Source: Candidatus Magasanikiibacteriota bacterium (GTDB lineage: Bacteria; Patescibacteriota; Patescibacteriia; Magasanikbacterales; GWA2-37-8). From it: a DNA stretch of 15,029 nt. How positions within the stretch are numbered: position 1 is the stretch's first letter; the number at the start of each line of letters is the position of its first letter. Both the position numbers and the translations under genes were made by a program. The stretch covers positions 1 through 15,029 of the forward strand of contig CAIOJG010000063.1 of the NCBI GenBank assembly GCA_903858555.1, given 5' to 3'. The notes below the pieces were generated by a model, which worked only from the letters and a program-made list of their open reading frames with translations, was not told where the DNA came from and ran no database searches. Shown here piece by piece: positions 6,504 to 13,599 of this stretch.

Positions 6504-6532
6504 ACTATACTATAAATATGTTTGCCTGTCAA
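6504..6532 (-). promoter_or_regulatory. Promoter of the DGR target gene
   Basis: Perfect TTGACA (6527-6532) and TATAGT (6504-6509) are 17 bases apart on the minus strand. The predicted start near 6497 gives a leader of about 180 nt. The -35 box overlaps the rpiB promoter's -35 and a shared dyad, so the two divergent promoters compete for the same DNA. Confidence 0.78.
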
Positions 6533-6550
6533 GGCAATAGGTGCTATAAT
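6522..6550 (+). promoter_or_regulatory. Promoter of the rpiB-pfkB transcription unit
   Basis: TTGCCT (6522-6527) and perfect TATAAT (6545-6550) are 17 bases apart, giving a short leader of about 17 nt before rpiB. The dyad TTGCCT-GTCA-AGGCAA (6522-6537) covers the -35 and could be an operator affecting both this promoter and the divergent target promoter. Confidence 0.78.
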
Positions 6551-6573
6551 TACTCTAGATTTTAAACATCTTT

Positions 6574-7017
6574 ATGATATACATTACTTCCGACCACCGT
6601 GGTTTCCAGCTCAAAAAACACTTGTTTACCTACATCAAAACCCAGCTCAAAAAACCGATTACCGATTTAGGTCCAAAAACCTATGACAAAGACGATGATT
6701 TTGTGGATTTTGCGATAAAATTAGGGAAAAAGGTTACTTTGAAAAAAAATGATTTAGGCATCGCCATCTGCGGTTCCGCTCAAGGGATGTGCATCGCTAC
6801 CAATAAAATAAAGGGAGTGCGTGCAATCATCGGCTACAGTATTGAGGGGGCAGAACTCGGCAAACGAGATAATGACGCGAATGTGTTGTGCTTGTCTAGT
6901 AACTCACTTTCCAATGAACATTCCAATGCAATCGTAAAAAAATTTTTGGAAACAAATTTTGACGGGTTGGAACGTCGCGTCCGTCGTTTGAAAAAAATCG
7001 CTGAGTTGGAAAAATAG
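6574..7017 (+). CDS. rpiB: Ribose-5-phosphate isomerase B
   Basis: Interconverts ribose 5-phosphate and ribulose 5-phosphate in the non-oxidative pentose phosphate pathway. The 147-residue length is normal for RpiB. The N-terminal SDHRGFQLK holds the Asp-His pair (7-8), AICGSAQGM carries the catalytic Cys66, NKIKGVRA is the phosphate-binding stretch, and DNDANVL replaces the usual HNDANVL with Asp for the His. First gene of the unit; the epimerase homologue follows after one base. Confidence 0.93.
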   Translation: MIYITSDHRGFQLKKHLFTYIKTQLKKPITDLGPKTYDKDDDFVDFAIKLGKKVTLKKNDLGIAICGSAQGMCIATNKIKGVRAIIGYSIEGAELGKRDNDANVLCLSSNSLSNEHSNAIVKKFLETNFDGLERRVRRLKKIAELEK

Positions 7018-7018
7018 T

Positions 7019-7666
7019 ATGATTATTCCCGCAATTTTGGTAAACAATTTTTCAGACTTTGAGGAACAGGCAAAAAAATTGAGCTTTGCTCCGTTGATCC
7101 AGATAGACGTAATGGACGGAAGTTTTGTGGACAATATCTCTTTTACTGAAATAGAAAAAATAAACGGTTTAAATCTAACCACTGGATGGGAATTACATTT
7201 AATGGTCCAACATCCGCTAGAAGAAATTACCAAGTGGGCCAATGTCAAAAATATTAAACGAGCAATTTTCCATATTGAAGGCGAAGACAACCCGCTAAGC
7301 ACTATCAATGCAATCAAGCAAAACGGTTGGGAAGCCGGCATTGCTCTAAATCCTGATACTAGTGAACGTGAACTGTTGCCCTATATTTCTAGTCTGGATA
7401 TCGCCCTGTTTATGACGGTATACCCTGGCCAACAAGGCGCACCATTTGTCCCTGAGGTTCAAGAAAAAATAGTAAACTTTAGAAAAACTTTGGAATCAAA
7501 AGAAACCGAGTTGACGATTGCGGTAGACGGAGCAGTCAATAAAAATAATATTTTAGAAATTAAAAACTGGGGCGTAAATAATTTTTGTGTTGGTGGCGCT
7601 ATTTCGCGCGCGACCGATCCAAAAGCCGCTTACGAGGAATTAACAAATTTAACAGACTATGTTTGA
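7019..7666 (+). CDS. rpe: Ribulose-phosphate 3-epimerase homologue
   Basis: A 215-residue TIM-barrel protein predicted to interconvert ribulose 5-phosphate and xylulose 5-phosphate. Family stretches are present in order: IQIDVMDGSFV (28-37), ELHLMVQHP (His60), FHIEG, GIALNPDTS, MTVYPGQQGAPF, AVDGAV and a C-terminal VGGAISRA phosphate loop. The metal-binding HxDxMDG motif is changed to QxDVMDG, so one of the usual ligands (His34 of E. coli Rpe) is Gln28, while Asp30, His60 and the late Asp remain. The VDGG motif is VDGA. Activity or specificity may therefore differ. It follows rpiB by one base and overlaps the next gene by eight. Confidence 0.85.
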   Translation: MIIPAILVNNFSDFEEQAKKLSFAPLIQIDVMDGSFVDNISFTEIEKINGLNLTTGWELHLMVQHPLEEITKWANVKNIKRAIFHIEGEDNPLSTINAIKQNGWEAGIALNPDTSERELLPYISSLDIALFMTVYPGQQGAPFVPEVQEKIVNFRKTLESKETELTIAVDGAVNKNNILEIKNWGVNNFCVGGAISRATDPKAAYEELTNLTDYV

Positions 7667-8600
7667 TCTAATCATTATCGGAGGTTCAGCCGCTGGCAGT
7701 GCTGCTGCAATTTATGCCGCACGTCGTAATTTGAATTTTAAAGTAGTAACTTTTGATGTTGGCGGTGAAGTGGCTTTATCTGGTGTGGTCAACAACTGGC
7801 CTGGGATTATTGAAATTCAAGGTTTTGAGTTGGCGCAAAAATTCAATGAACACGTAAAATCTTACGGCGTGGAAATTGATACCGGCTACAAAGTAGAAAA
7901 AATAATTTCTGAAAAAAATTACCACACGGTAATCGCTAAAGATGGCGCTGGTGTAGAAAAACAATACCAAACTAAAACCGTGATTGTCGCGACTGGTATT
8001 CACCCTCGTCAGCTCGGCGTGGTTGGTGAAAAAGAATTTGACCGCAAAGGTGTCACCTACTGCACGGTTTGTGACGGTCCACTTTTCAAGAAAAAAATTA
8101 CGACCACTGTCGGTTCTGGTAATTCCGCCCTAGAATCTGCGATCATGATGGCCGGCATTGCTCAAAAAGTTTATCTTTTGAGCAAATACGCCAACACCCA
8201 CGAAGATAATTTTGGCTTCCCAAAAGGTGAGAATATTTTAATTGAAAAATTAAAAACTTTACCAAACATTGAAGTTATTTACAGCGCCACCACTACTGAA
8301 ATTTTAGGTGAAAAATCTGTGACCGGATTAAAATACACTGTTGGTGGTGAAGAAAAAACTATCGAGACTCAAGGTGTAATGGTACATATCGGCCAAATTC
8401 CAAATTCACAATTTTTAGACACGGTAAATAAAAATAAAATAAATGAAATCATGGTAGATCCAAAATGCCGCACTTCTGTGCCGGGAATTTTTGCGGCCGG
8501 CGATGTGACCGATGTGGCCTATAAACAAATCGGCATTTCCGCTGGTCAAGGTATTACCTCTGCGCTCGCCGCTATCGAATACATTAATCTTTGGAATTAA
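7659..8600 (+). CDS. trxB: Thioredoxin reductase / AhpF-like flavoprotein
   Basis: A 313-residue FAD- and NAD(P)H-dependent disulfide reductase that would pass electrons to thioredoxin or a peroxiredoxin system. The FAD fold starts with IIIGGSAAGSAAAIYAAR, the redox centre is CTVCDGP (Cys135, Cys138), the nucleotide fold has VGSGNSALES (151-160), and the second FAD motif is GIFAAGDV near the end. The HRR motif that binds the NADPH 2'-phosphate in E. coli TrxB is missing after the nucleotide fold (the segment reads LLSKYANTHEDN). The C-terminal third resembles the reductase domain of AhpF, so NADH may be preferred. It starts inside the end of the epimerase gene, suggesting translational coupling. 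Confidence 0.9.
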   Translation: MFDLIIIGGSAAGSAAAIYAARRNLNFKVVTFDVGGEVALSGVVNNWPGIIEIQGFELAQKFNEHVKSYGVEIDTGYKVEKIISEKNYHTVIAKDGAGVEKQYQTKTVIVATGIHPRQLGVVGEKEFDRKGVTYCTVCDGPLFKKKITTTVGSGNSALESAIMMAGIAQKVYLLSKYANTHEDNFGFPKGENILIEKLKTLPNIEVIYSATTTEILGEKSVTGLKYTVGGEEKTIETQGVMVHIGQIPNSQFLDTVNKNKINEIMVDPKCRTSVPGIFAAGDVTDVAYKQIGISAGQGITSALAAIEYINLWN

Positions 8601-8619
8601 TATAATTTTAATAAATTGT

Positions 8620-8934
8620 ATGAACACACTTTTTAATCTCATTCCGGGACTGCCATGGGATAATATGGTTATCGTGATGAATATGGTTGCTTTGGCTGGA
8701 GCGACTTTCCATATCTACGGTGTTTTTTTGGAAACTGAGAAACGCCGCGACTTGGTGTTTATCTTGGGCGGAACTTGTTTGTTCATATACTCTCTCTGGA
8801 TTCGCAACAAAATTTTTGCGCTCGCAATGTTTGGTTTTAGTATAGCCAGTTTGATTGAGTTTATAGAAATCTGGACCGGTCATCACAAACACGACCAAAA
8901 TTTGGTAAACAAATATAAAAATCCAAACGAATAA
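8620..8934 (+). CDS. Small membrane protein of unknown function
   Basis: 104 residues with three predicted membrane helices (about residues 15-38, 45-62 and 66-86) separated by short charged loops, and a polar, His/Lys-rich tail (GHHKHDQN). I do not recognise the family. The frame is open further upstream into trxB, but the ATG at 8620 follows the trxB stop by 19 bases and matches the start of the hydrophobic region. Lying between a redox enzyme and a sugar kinase, it is probably co-transcribed; nothing shows its role. Confidence 0.75.
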   Translation: MNTLFNLIPGLPWDNMVIVMNMVALAGATFHIYGVFLETEKRRDLVFILGGTCLFIYSLWIRNKIFALAMFGFSIASLIEFIEIWTGHHKHDQNLVNKYKNPNE

Positions 8935-8936
8935 AT

Positions 8937-9914
8937 ATGAAAGAAATAATTGTCATTGGTGATTTGGTTTTGGACACACATGTAAAAATTGATGATGCCT
9001 CGGTAGAGTGCAATCTCGATGGCCACAACTGCAAACTGTGTTTGGATTATGCGGCAAAAGTACCAGTGACTGACAGCTTTCAGACGATTGGTGGTAATGC
9101 TGCCAATGTGGCGCTCGGATTAAACAAGTTGGATCTATCCCCATTTATCGTGAGCACTATCGGCGCGGATTCCAATGGAAAAATAATTCAGAGCGAACTC
9201 AAAAAAAACAAAATAAAAACTGCCGGCATATTTTTAGACAAGAAATTACAGACCAGATATTCCGTGGTTTTAAATTTCAAAGGTGAACGTACAATTTTAT
9301 CCTACCATAAAAAAATTAATTACAACTGGCCAAAAAAATTACCAAAAACAGACTGGATTTATTACACCAGCTTGAGTGACGGTTTGGCTCCTGTCCAAAA
9401 AAACCTAATTAAATTTTTAAAACAAAATAAAGAAGTAAAGTTGGCTTTTAACCCTGGATCATTTCAACTAAAATCCAGCTTGGATCTTTGCAAAGAACTT
9501 TTACCACATACCGATCTTTTGATGGTGAATTTAGAAGAAGCACAGGTGCTTACTAATTTAAAAACTACCATTGATCCAAAAACACTGATCAACGAACTAA
9601 TAAAATTAGGAGTAAAAGAAGCGACCGTTACCGACGGCGCCCGTGGCGCTTACGGTGGTAATGCACAGGGATATTGGAAGACAGAAGCCTTTGACGTGCC
9701 GATTGTCTCCAAGACCGGCGCTGGCGATTCTTTCTCAGCCGCATTCTTGGCCGCCAAAATTCACGGCTACGACCTACCCACTTGCCTCACCTGGGGCACG
9801 GCTAACAGCTGCTCGGTGCTTGGACACTTTGGTGTAGAAAAAGGCCAACTCAATAAAATTGGAATGAAAAAAATGATTGAGAAATTTAAAAATGTGGTGC
9901 CAAGAAAAATGTGA
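8937..9914 (+). CDS. PfkB-family carbohydrate kinase
   Basis: A 325-residue ribokinase-fold enzyme that phosphorylates a sugar or sugar-like substrate with ATP. The N-terminus shows IVIGDLVLD, signature 1 is GGNAANVALGLNKL, and signature 2 is KTGAGDSFSAAFLAA with the catalytic Asp in GAGD. An inserted stretch near the N-terminus has Cys25, His30, Cys32 and Cys35 (CNLDGHNCKLC), which might bind a metal or form a lid. With rpiB and the epimerase homologue in the same unit, a ribokinase- or fructokinase-like step feeding pentose phosphates is likely but unproven. It starts two bases after the membrane protein gene and ends at a strong terminator. Confidence 0.9.
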   Translation: MKEIIVIGDLVLDTHVKIDDASVECNLDGHNCKLCLDYAAKVPVTDSFQTIGGNAANVALGLNKLDLSPFIVSTIGADSNGKIIQSELKKNKIKTAGIFLDKKLQTRYSVVLNFKGERTILSYHKKINYNWPKKLPKTDWIYYTSLSDGLAPVQKNLIKFLKQNKEVKLAFNPGSFQLKSSLDLCKELLPHTDLLMVNLEEAQVLTNLKTTIDPKTLINELIKLGVKEATVTDGARGAYGGNAQGYWKTEAFDVPIVSKTGAGDSFSAAFLAAKIHGYDLPTCLTWGTANSCSVLGHFGVEKGQLNKIGMKKMIEKFKNVVPRKM

Positions 9915-9916
9915 AT

Positions 9917-9942
9917 AAAAAACCGCCAATTGGCGGTTTTTT
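9917..9942. terminator. Bidirectional terminator between pfkB-family and NUDIX genes
   Basis: A perfect 26-bp palindrome: six A, CCGCC, AATT, GGCGG, six T. It serves the plus-strand sugar operon and the minus-strand NUDIX operon, whose stop codon is at 9948. Confidence 0.93.
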
Positions 9943-9947
9943 AAATT

Positions 9948-10376
9948 TTAAACACTAAATGGATCAAAACCGGTTTTATATAAATTTTCCACAGACAAAA
10001 ACAGCGGAGACGGAAAATCTCCCCATTCAAACCAACCAATTTCCGAGGTGTTTTCCGGTTCATTGATTTTTTCCTCCCCACCCAAATAATCTGACACTAC
10101 AAAGAAAGTGACATAATGCTTACCTTCTTTCTCAAAAATATCATTGGTAAAAGGGCCAATTTTTAAATTGGTAATTTGGATATCCAACTCTTCCTTTACC
10201 TCTCTTATGGCACAAGCTTCTATGCTTTCGCCAAATTCCAAATGCCCGCCGGACAAGCTCCAAGTTCCTTCGGCATGATGACCGCGTCTTTTCTGCATCA
10301 AAATTTTTCCATCTTTTCTTATGAACACCCCTACGCCAACCTTTGGTCTTGATGGCAACTCATTATCATTCAACAT
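9948..10376 (-). CDS. NUDIX hydrolase
   Basis: 142 residues, predicted to hydrolyse a nucleoside-diphosphate-linked substrate such as a damaged nucleotide (8-oxo-dGTP type) or nucleotide sugar. The NUDIX box is intact from GGHLEFGES to REVKEELDI, with all metal-binding glutamates; the usual Gly of EExGU is Asp. The ATG at 10376 was preferred to the TTG at 10385. It overlaps the end of the upstream gene by 11 bases, so the two are likely translated together. The substrate cannot be assigned from sequence. Confidence 0.9.
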   Translation of the reverse strand: MLNDNELPSRPKVGVGVFIRKDGKILMQKRRGHHAEGTWSLSGGHLEFGESIEACAIREVKEELDIQITNLKIGPFTNDIFEKEGKHYVTFFVVSDYLGGEEKINEPENTSEIGWFEWGDFPSPLFLSVENLYKTGFDPFSV

Positions 10377-11085
10377 AAAAATCAATTTTAATGGTGTTGT
10401 GAATTCCCCGCAAACGGCTTAACTCTTGTTTTCGTCCCACAAAAAAATCATGAGCACGCCCCACTTCTTCATGATCAAATCCAGGTGCCAACCAACACAA
10501 TCCGTGTTCAAAAGATCGGACTCGTTCAATAATTTCATTGGCCAACATCGGATGATCACTTTCTTTTTCGGCTAGACCACGCAACCTGCCCAGACCGCCT
10601 TTTATCTCCTCTAAAATATTTTTAAATTCTTCAATCTTTTTTAAATAACTATTTTTTTTCATCCCCACTACTTCACGAGTGGCAAAATCCCTGACTGCAT
10701 TATCCATTTCAATCAAAGCCCTAGTCATTTCCAATCTTTCCTCATCATTAAAATACGACGCGGCACGACCGCTATGGATATCGTGCAAAGTCATGCCAAG
10801 CTGACGATATTCACGATATCTATTTTGCAAACCAAGATTTAAATTTGATAATAAAAATTCTTCACCGATTTTTTCTTCAGTCATTTTTTCAAACTCTCTA
10901 AAAGCCTGACTCCATGGCCAAATTTCATAACCAATCGCAATCATTTTTTCTTCTAACTGTTCCAAGTTAGTCGGTTCGGTTTGAATACTTTTCAACTCCC
11001 GACGAATTTTATATACCAAATCTTCCGGCAAAAGTGGTGGTAAATTATCTACCAACTGAGCGAACAGTGAAATAGTTGATTCCAT
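10366..11085 (-). CDS. Protein of unknown function, 239 residues
   Basis: Soluble and mostly alpha-helical by composition, with no signal peptide or membrane segment. It is rich in charged residues, with possible coiled-coil stretches around residues 140-180 (KKIEEFKNILEEIKGG). I recognise no family. The ATG at 11085 was chosen because it follows the SpoU stop codon by one base; the longer open frame overlaps the SpoU gene. It sits between an RNA methyltransferase and a NUDIX gene in one apparent operon. Confidence 0.75.
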   Translation of the reverse strand: MESTISLFAQLVDNLPPLLPEDLVYKIRRELKSIQTEPTNLEQLEEKMIAIGYEIWPWSQAFREFEKMTEEKIGEEFLLSNLNLGLQNRYREYRQLGMTLHDIHSGRAASYFNDEERLEMTRALIEMDNAVRDFATREVVGMKKNSYLKKIEEFKNILEEIKGGLGRLRGLAEKESDHPMLANEIIERVRSFEHGLCWLAPGFDHEEVGRAHDFFVGRKQELSRLRGIHNTIKIDFYVE

Positions 11086-11086
11086 A

Positions 11087-11542
11087 TTAAATTTTGGATG
11101 AGATATAATACATCGTAATACCGGCCGCGACACTGACATTGAGACTTTTCTTTTTGCCTTTCATATCCAGCTCAATTTCTTGATCGCAATATTTTAGCAA
11201 ACTTTTGGTGACGCCGGTTTTTTCATTACCGACAATCAAAGCGAGCGGAAATTCTGGTGTCCACTGGTATATATTAACACTTTTTAAGGTTTGCTCCAAG
11301 GCGACAATTTTATACCCCTGTTCTTTTAACTTTTTTAAGAGGCGTCCGGTTTGTTTGGCATATTCCCACGGCATCCATTTTTCGGCTCCCAGTGACACTT
11401 TGTCTAAACGAGGGTGTGGTGGACATGGTGTGAAGCCGGTGAGGTAAATCTTGTCTACCCCAGCCCCATCGGCGGTGCGAAACATCGCGCCGACATTGTG
11501 AGCGCTGCGAATATTGGGAAGGATAAGGACGAATTTTTCCAT
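11087..11542 (-). CDS. SpoU/TrmH-family RNA 2'-O-methyltransferase
   Basis: 151 residues, a SAM-dependent enzyme with the deep trefoil knot, expected to methylate a ribose 2'-OH in tRNA or rRNA. Motif 1 is NIRSAHNVGAMFRTADGAG with the catalytic Asn-Arg pair, motif 2 is LIVGNEKTGV, and motif 3 is KKKSLNVSVAAGITMY. There is no extra N-terminal RNA-binding domain, so it is a minimal form like TrmL. The ATG at 11542 was chosen over an upstream TTG. It appears to be the first gene of the spoU-unknown-NUDIX operon. Confidence 0.92.
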   Translation of the reverse strand: MEKFVLILPNIRSAHNVGAMFRTADGAGVDKIYLTGFTPCPPHPRLDKVSLGAEKWMPWEYAKQTGRLLKKLKEQGYKIVALEQTLKSVNIYQWTPEFPLALIVGNEKTGVTKSLLKYCDQEIELDMKGKKKSLNVSVAAGITMYYISSKI

Positions 11543-11546
11543 ATTA

Positions 11547-11576
11547 TTGCGATTTTTCAAAACTTTATGGTATACT
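11547..11576 (+). promoter_or_regulatory. Candidate promoter of the 109-residue gene
   Basis: TTGCGA (11547-11552) and TATACT (11571-11576) are 18 bases apart, about 55 bases before the ATG at 11632. It lies in the divergent gap before the SpoU gene. Confidence 0.45.
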
Positions 11577-11631
11577 TTAGACAGTCAAATATTAACATAT
11601 TTTAGCTAATTTTACCATAATTCAGATTAAT

Positions 11632-11961
11632 ATGGACAGAGCAAACAGATTACCAGAAGGCATATCGGAATTCAAGGCTGCCAACGACAACCAACCAGAA
11701 AAAAGACAAAAACCAAGAGAGATAAACGACTGGGAAAAAACCATTTCTTCGGCAATCGAAAATATGAAAGCAATATGTAAAAGTTTACCCCAAGCGGATA
11801 AAACCGAAATTGAAAAAGAGGTAATTCTACTTCACGATAAAATGCCGGCATACGTTGTCAGCGAAGCCAGTGGAGCTTCACTAGAAAGTATGCAAAGCAA
11901 CCCAGCACGTGCCAGAGCCCTACTCAAAGTAGTGAGACAAATTGCTTTGGATTTCAAATAA
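11632..11961 (+). CDS. Small protein of unknown function, 109 residues
   Basis: A hydrophilic protein with a charged, probably disordered N-terminus (about residues 1-35) followed by predicted helices. There is no recognised domain, signal or membrane segment. Support is the open frame with an ATG, a plausible upstream promoter and genome-like codon use. It ends one base before the converging citryl-CoA lyase gene, with no clear terminator between. Function unknown. Confidence 0.65.
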   Translation: MDRANRLPEGISEFKAANDNQPEKRQKPREINDWEKTISSAIENMKAICKSLPQADKTEIEKEVILLHDKMPAYVVSEASGASLESMQSNPARARALLKVVRQIALDFK

Positions 11962-11962
11962 A

Positions 11963-12688
11963 CTATTTTCCAATATATTCAATCTCATCTTCTCCCAAGC
12001 GACGCAAACCAGCGTCGTTTTGTATTTCTTCAAAGATGTGTGCTACCAGTCCAGGCACACGCGCAGTGATAAATACACCCTTCATCATTTTTGGATCAAA
12101 ACCCATATCGGCCAAAATTGCCCCCATGGCACCATCGATATTTAACGGCAGTGGTTTTGAAGAAATTTTGTTTAATTCTTTTTCTGTCGCTTGAGCCACA
12201 ATACAGCAGTCTTTATAAAATCCTAATTTTTTAGCCATTTTAAATAGTTCTGTACTACGTTCATCTTTACTCAAAACCGCATGGCCAAATCCGGCCAAAC
12301 GTACTTTTTTATCTTTTAGTTCTTTTACAGTTTGCGCCAAATTTTTATTATTTTTATTTTCAATAAAAAATTTAGCCGCAGTTTCAATCGCACTGCCATG
12401 ACGTTCACCCATCGCCAAAATTCCGGCGGCTAATGAGGTGTGCATACTGTTTTTGGCCGAAGCCACAATCCGCGCAGCCATCGCCGAAGCCGTGCCGGTG
12501 CCATGATCTATCGCTGCCACGAGCAAGGCGTCCATCATTTTTATCTCCGCTGATTTTGGCATTCTACCCTGCCAAATTAAAAAAATAGTTTCAGTAAAAG
12601 TATTGGTTTTGATTAAACCGGATAATTTTTTACCACGGATAATTTCTTGACCGTTGTTAATGTTGGTAATTGCGGTTTGCCATTTCAT
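11963..12688 (-). CDS. Citryl-CoA lyase module of a split ATP-citrate lyase
   Basis: 241 residues with a citrate-synthase fold, predicted to split citryl-CoA into acetyl-CoA and oxaloacetate. It matches the C-terminal domain of ATP-citrate lyase rather than full citrate synthase (which exceeds 370 residues): DHGTGTASAMAARI, SLAAGILAMGERHG, the active-site GFGHAVLSKDERS (compare GIGHRVKS), LNIDGAMGAI with the catalytic Asp region, and PGLVAHIFEE. The ATG at 12688 begins MKWQTAI; the longer frame overlaps the SucD-like gene. The adjacent SucC- and SucD-like genes supply the citryl-CoA-forming half. Confidence 0.87.
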   Translation of the reverse strand: MKWQTAITNINNGQEIIRGKKLSGLIKTNTFTETIFLIWQGRMPKSAEIKMMDALLVAAIDHGTGTASAMAARIVASAKNSMHTSLAAGILAMGERHGSAIETAAKFFIENKNNKNLAQTVKELKDKKVRLAGFGHAVLSKDERSTELFKMAKKLGFYKDCCIVAQATEKELNKISSKPLPLNIDGAMGAILADMGFDPKMMKGVFITARVPGLVAHIFEEIQNDAGLRRLGEDEIEYIGK

Positions 12689-12698
12689 AAAAATATTG

Positions 12699-13595
12699 TT
12701 AAGCGTATATTTTAATTTTTTCAACTAATTCTTCATAAGTATCCGCTACCAAGGCACCAACAGATTTTAAAGCGTGTTCTTTTTCTTCCGCGCTTTGACC
12801 GCGACCAACGATAGCACCCGCGTGACCAACATTCATTCCTTCCGGAAATAACGTCGCAAATTTACCACCAACATAAACAGCTAGTGGCTTGGTAAATTCT
12901 TTATTTTTTATCATTTCCACTACTTCAAATTCGTAGCCGCCACCATGTTCACCAAAAATTACCACGGCTTTGGTCTGATTATCTTTTTCAAATAATTTTA
13001 ATAAATCCGCATAGGTTGTTCCCATCAATAAATCGCCACCAACATGCACCGCTGTACTTTGTCCCAAACCAGCTTTACGAATTTGCCACGACAGCTCATT
13101 GGTCATACCACCGGAACGAGAAATCAAACCAATACTACCCGGCTGAAAAACCTCATCAGCCAAAATTTTTGGTCCGCCGACTACACCGACTCTGCCTTCT
13201 CCAGGACTAATATATCCAAGCGAACTTGGACCAATCAAGCGAATATTTTTTTCTTTAGCTGCAGCTAAACAATACGCCGTATCTTGAATCGGAATTCTTT
13301 CTACAATGGTATTGATAATCGCGATATTATTTTCTATTGCTTCTAAAATAGCTTCCTTGGCAGCAAAGGGTGGTACATAAATTGTGGTCGTGGAAATATC
13401 CGGATGCGCAGACATCGCTTCTTTTACAGAATTATAAACCGGCACACCTTCGACATTTTCTCCGCCTTTGCCTGGTCGCACACCACCAACCACTTGTGTA
13501 CCATATTCGCGCATGGCGGCCGAGGCTTTTTGTCCTTCTTTACCGGTAATGCCTTGCACTAAAACTTTAGTATTTTTATTTATTAAAATAGACAT
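12699..13595 (-). CDS. SucD-like subunit of a split ATP-citrate lyase / citryl-CoA synthetase
   Basis: 298 residues: a CoA-binding Rossmann domain followed by a ligase domain. LVQGITGKEG is the CoA-binding start, GPSSLGYISPGE follows, and the phosphohistidine lies in NVGHAGAIVG. SRSGGMTNELSWQI and FGEHGGGYEFE resemble the ATP-citrate lyase forms (SRSGGMSNEL, GEIGG) more than succinyl-CoA synthetase (SRSGTLTYE), which points to citrate as substrate. It starts four bases after the SucC-like gene and ends ten bases before the lyase gene, keeping the module order of fused ATP-citrate lyase. Confidence 0.87.
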   Translation of the reverse strand: MSILINKNTKVLVQGITGKEGQKASAAMREYGTQVVGGVRPGKGGENVEGVPVYNSVKEAMSAHPDISTTTIYVPPFAAKEAILEAIENNIAIINTIVERIPIQDTAYCLAAAKEKNIRLIGPSSLGYISPGEGRVGVVGGPKILADEVFQPGSIGLISRSGGMTNELSWQIRKAGLGQSTAVHVGGDLLMGTTYADLLKLFEKDNQTKAVVIFGEHGGGYEFEVVEMIKNKEFTKPLAVYVGGKFATLFPEGMNVGHAGAIVGRGQSAEEKEHALKSVGALVADTYEELVEKIKIYA

Positions 13596-13599
13596 AAAA

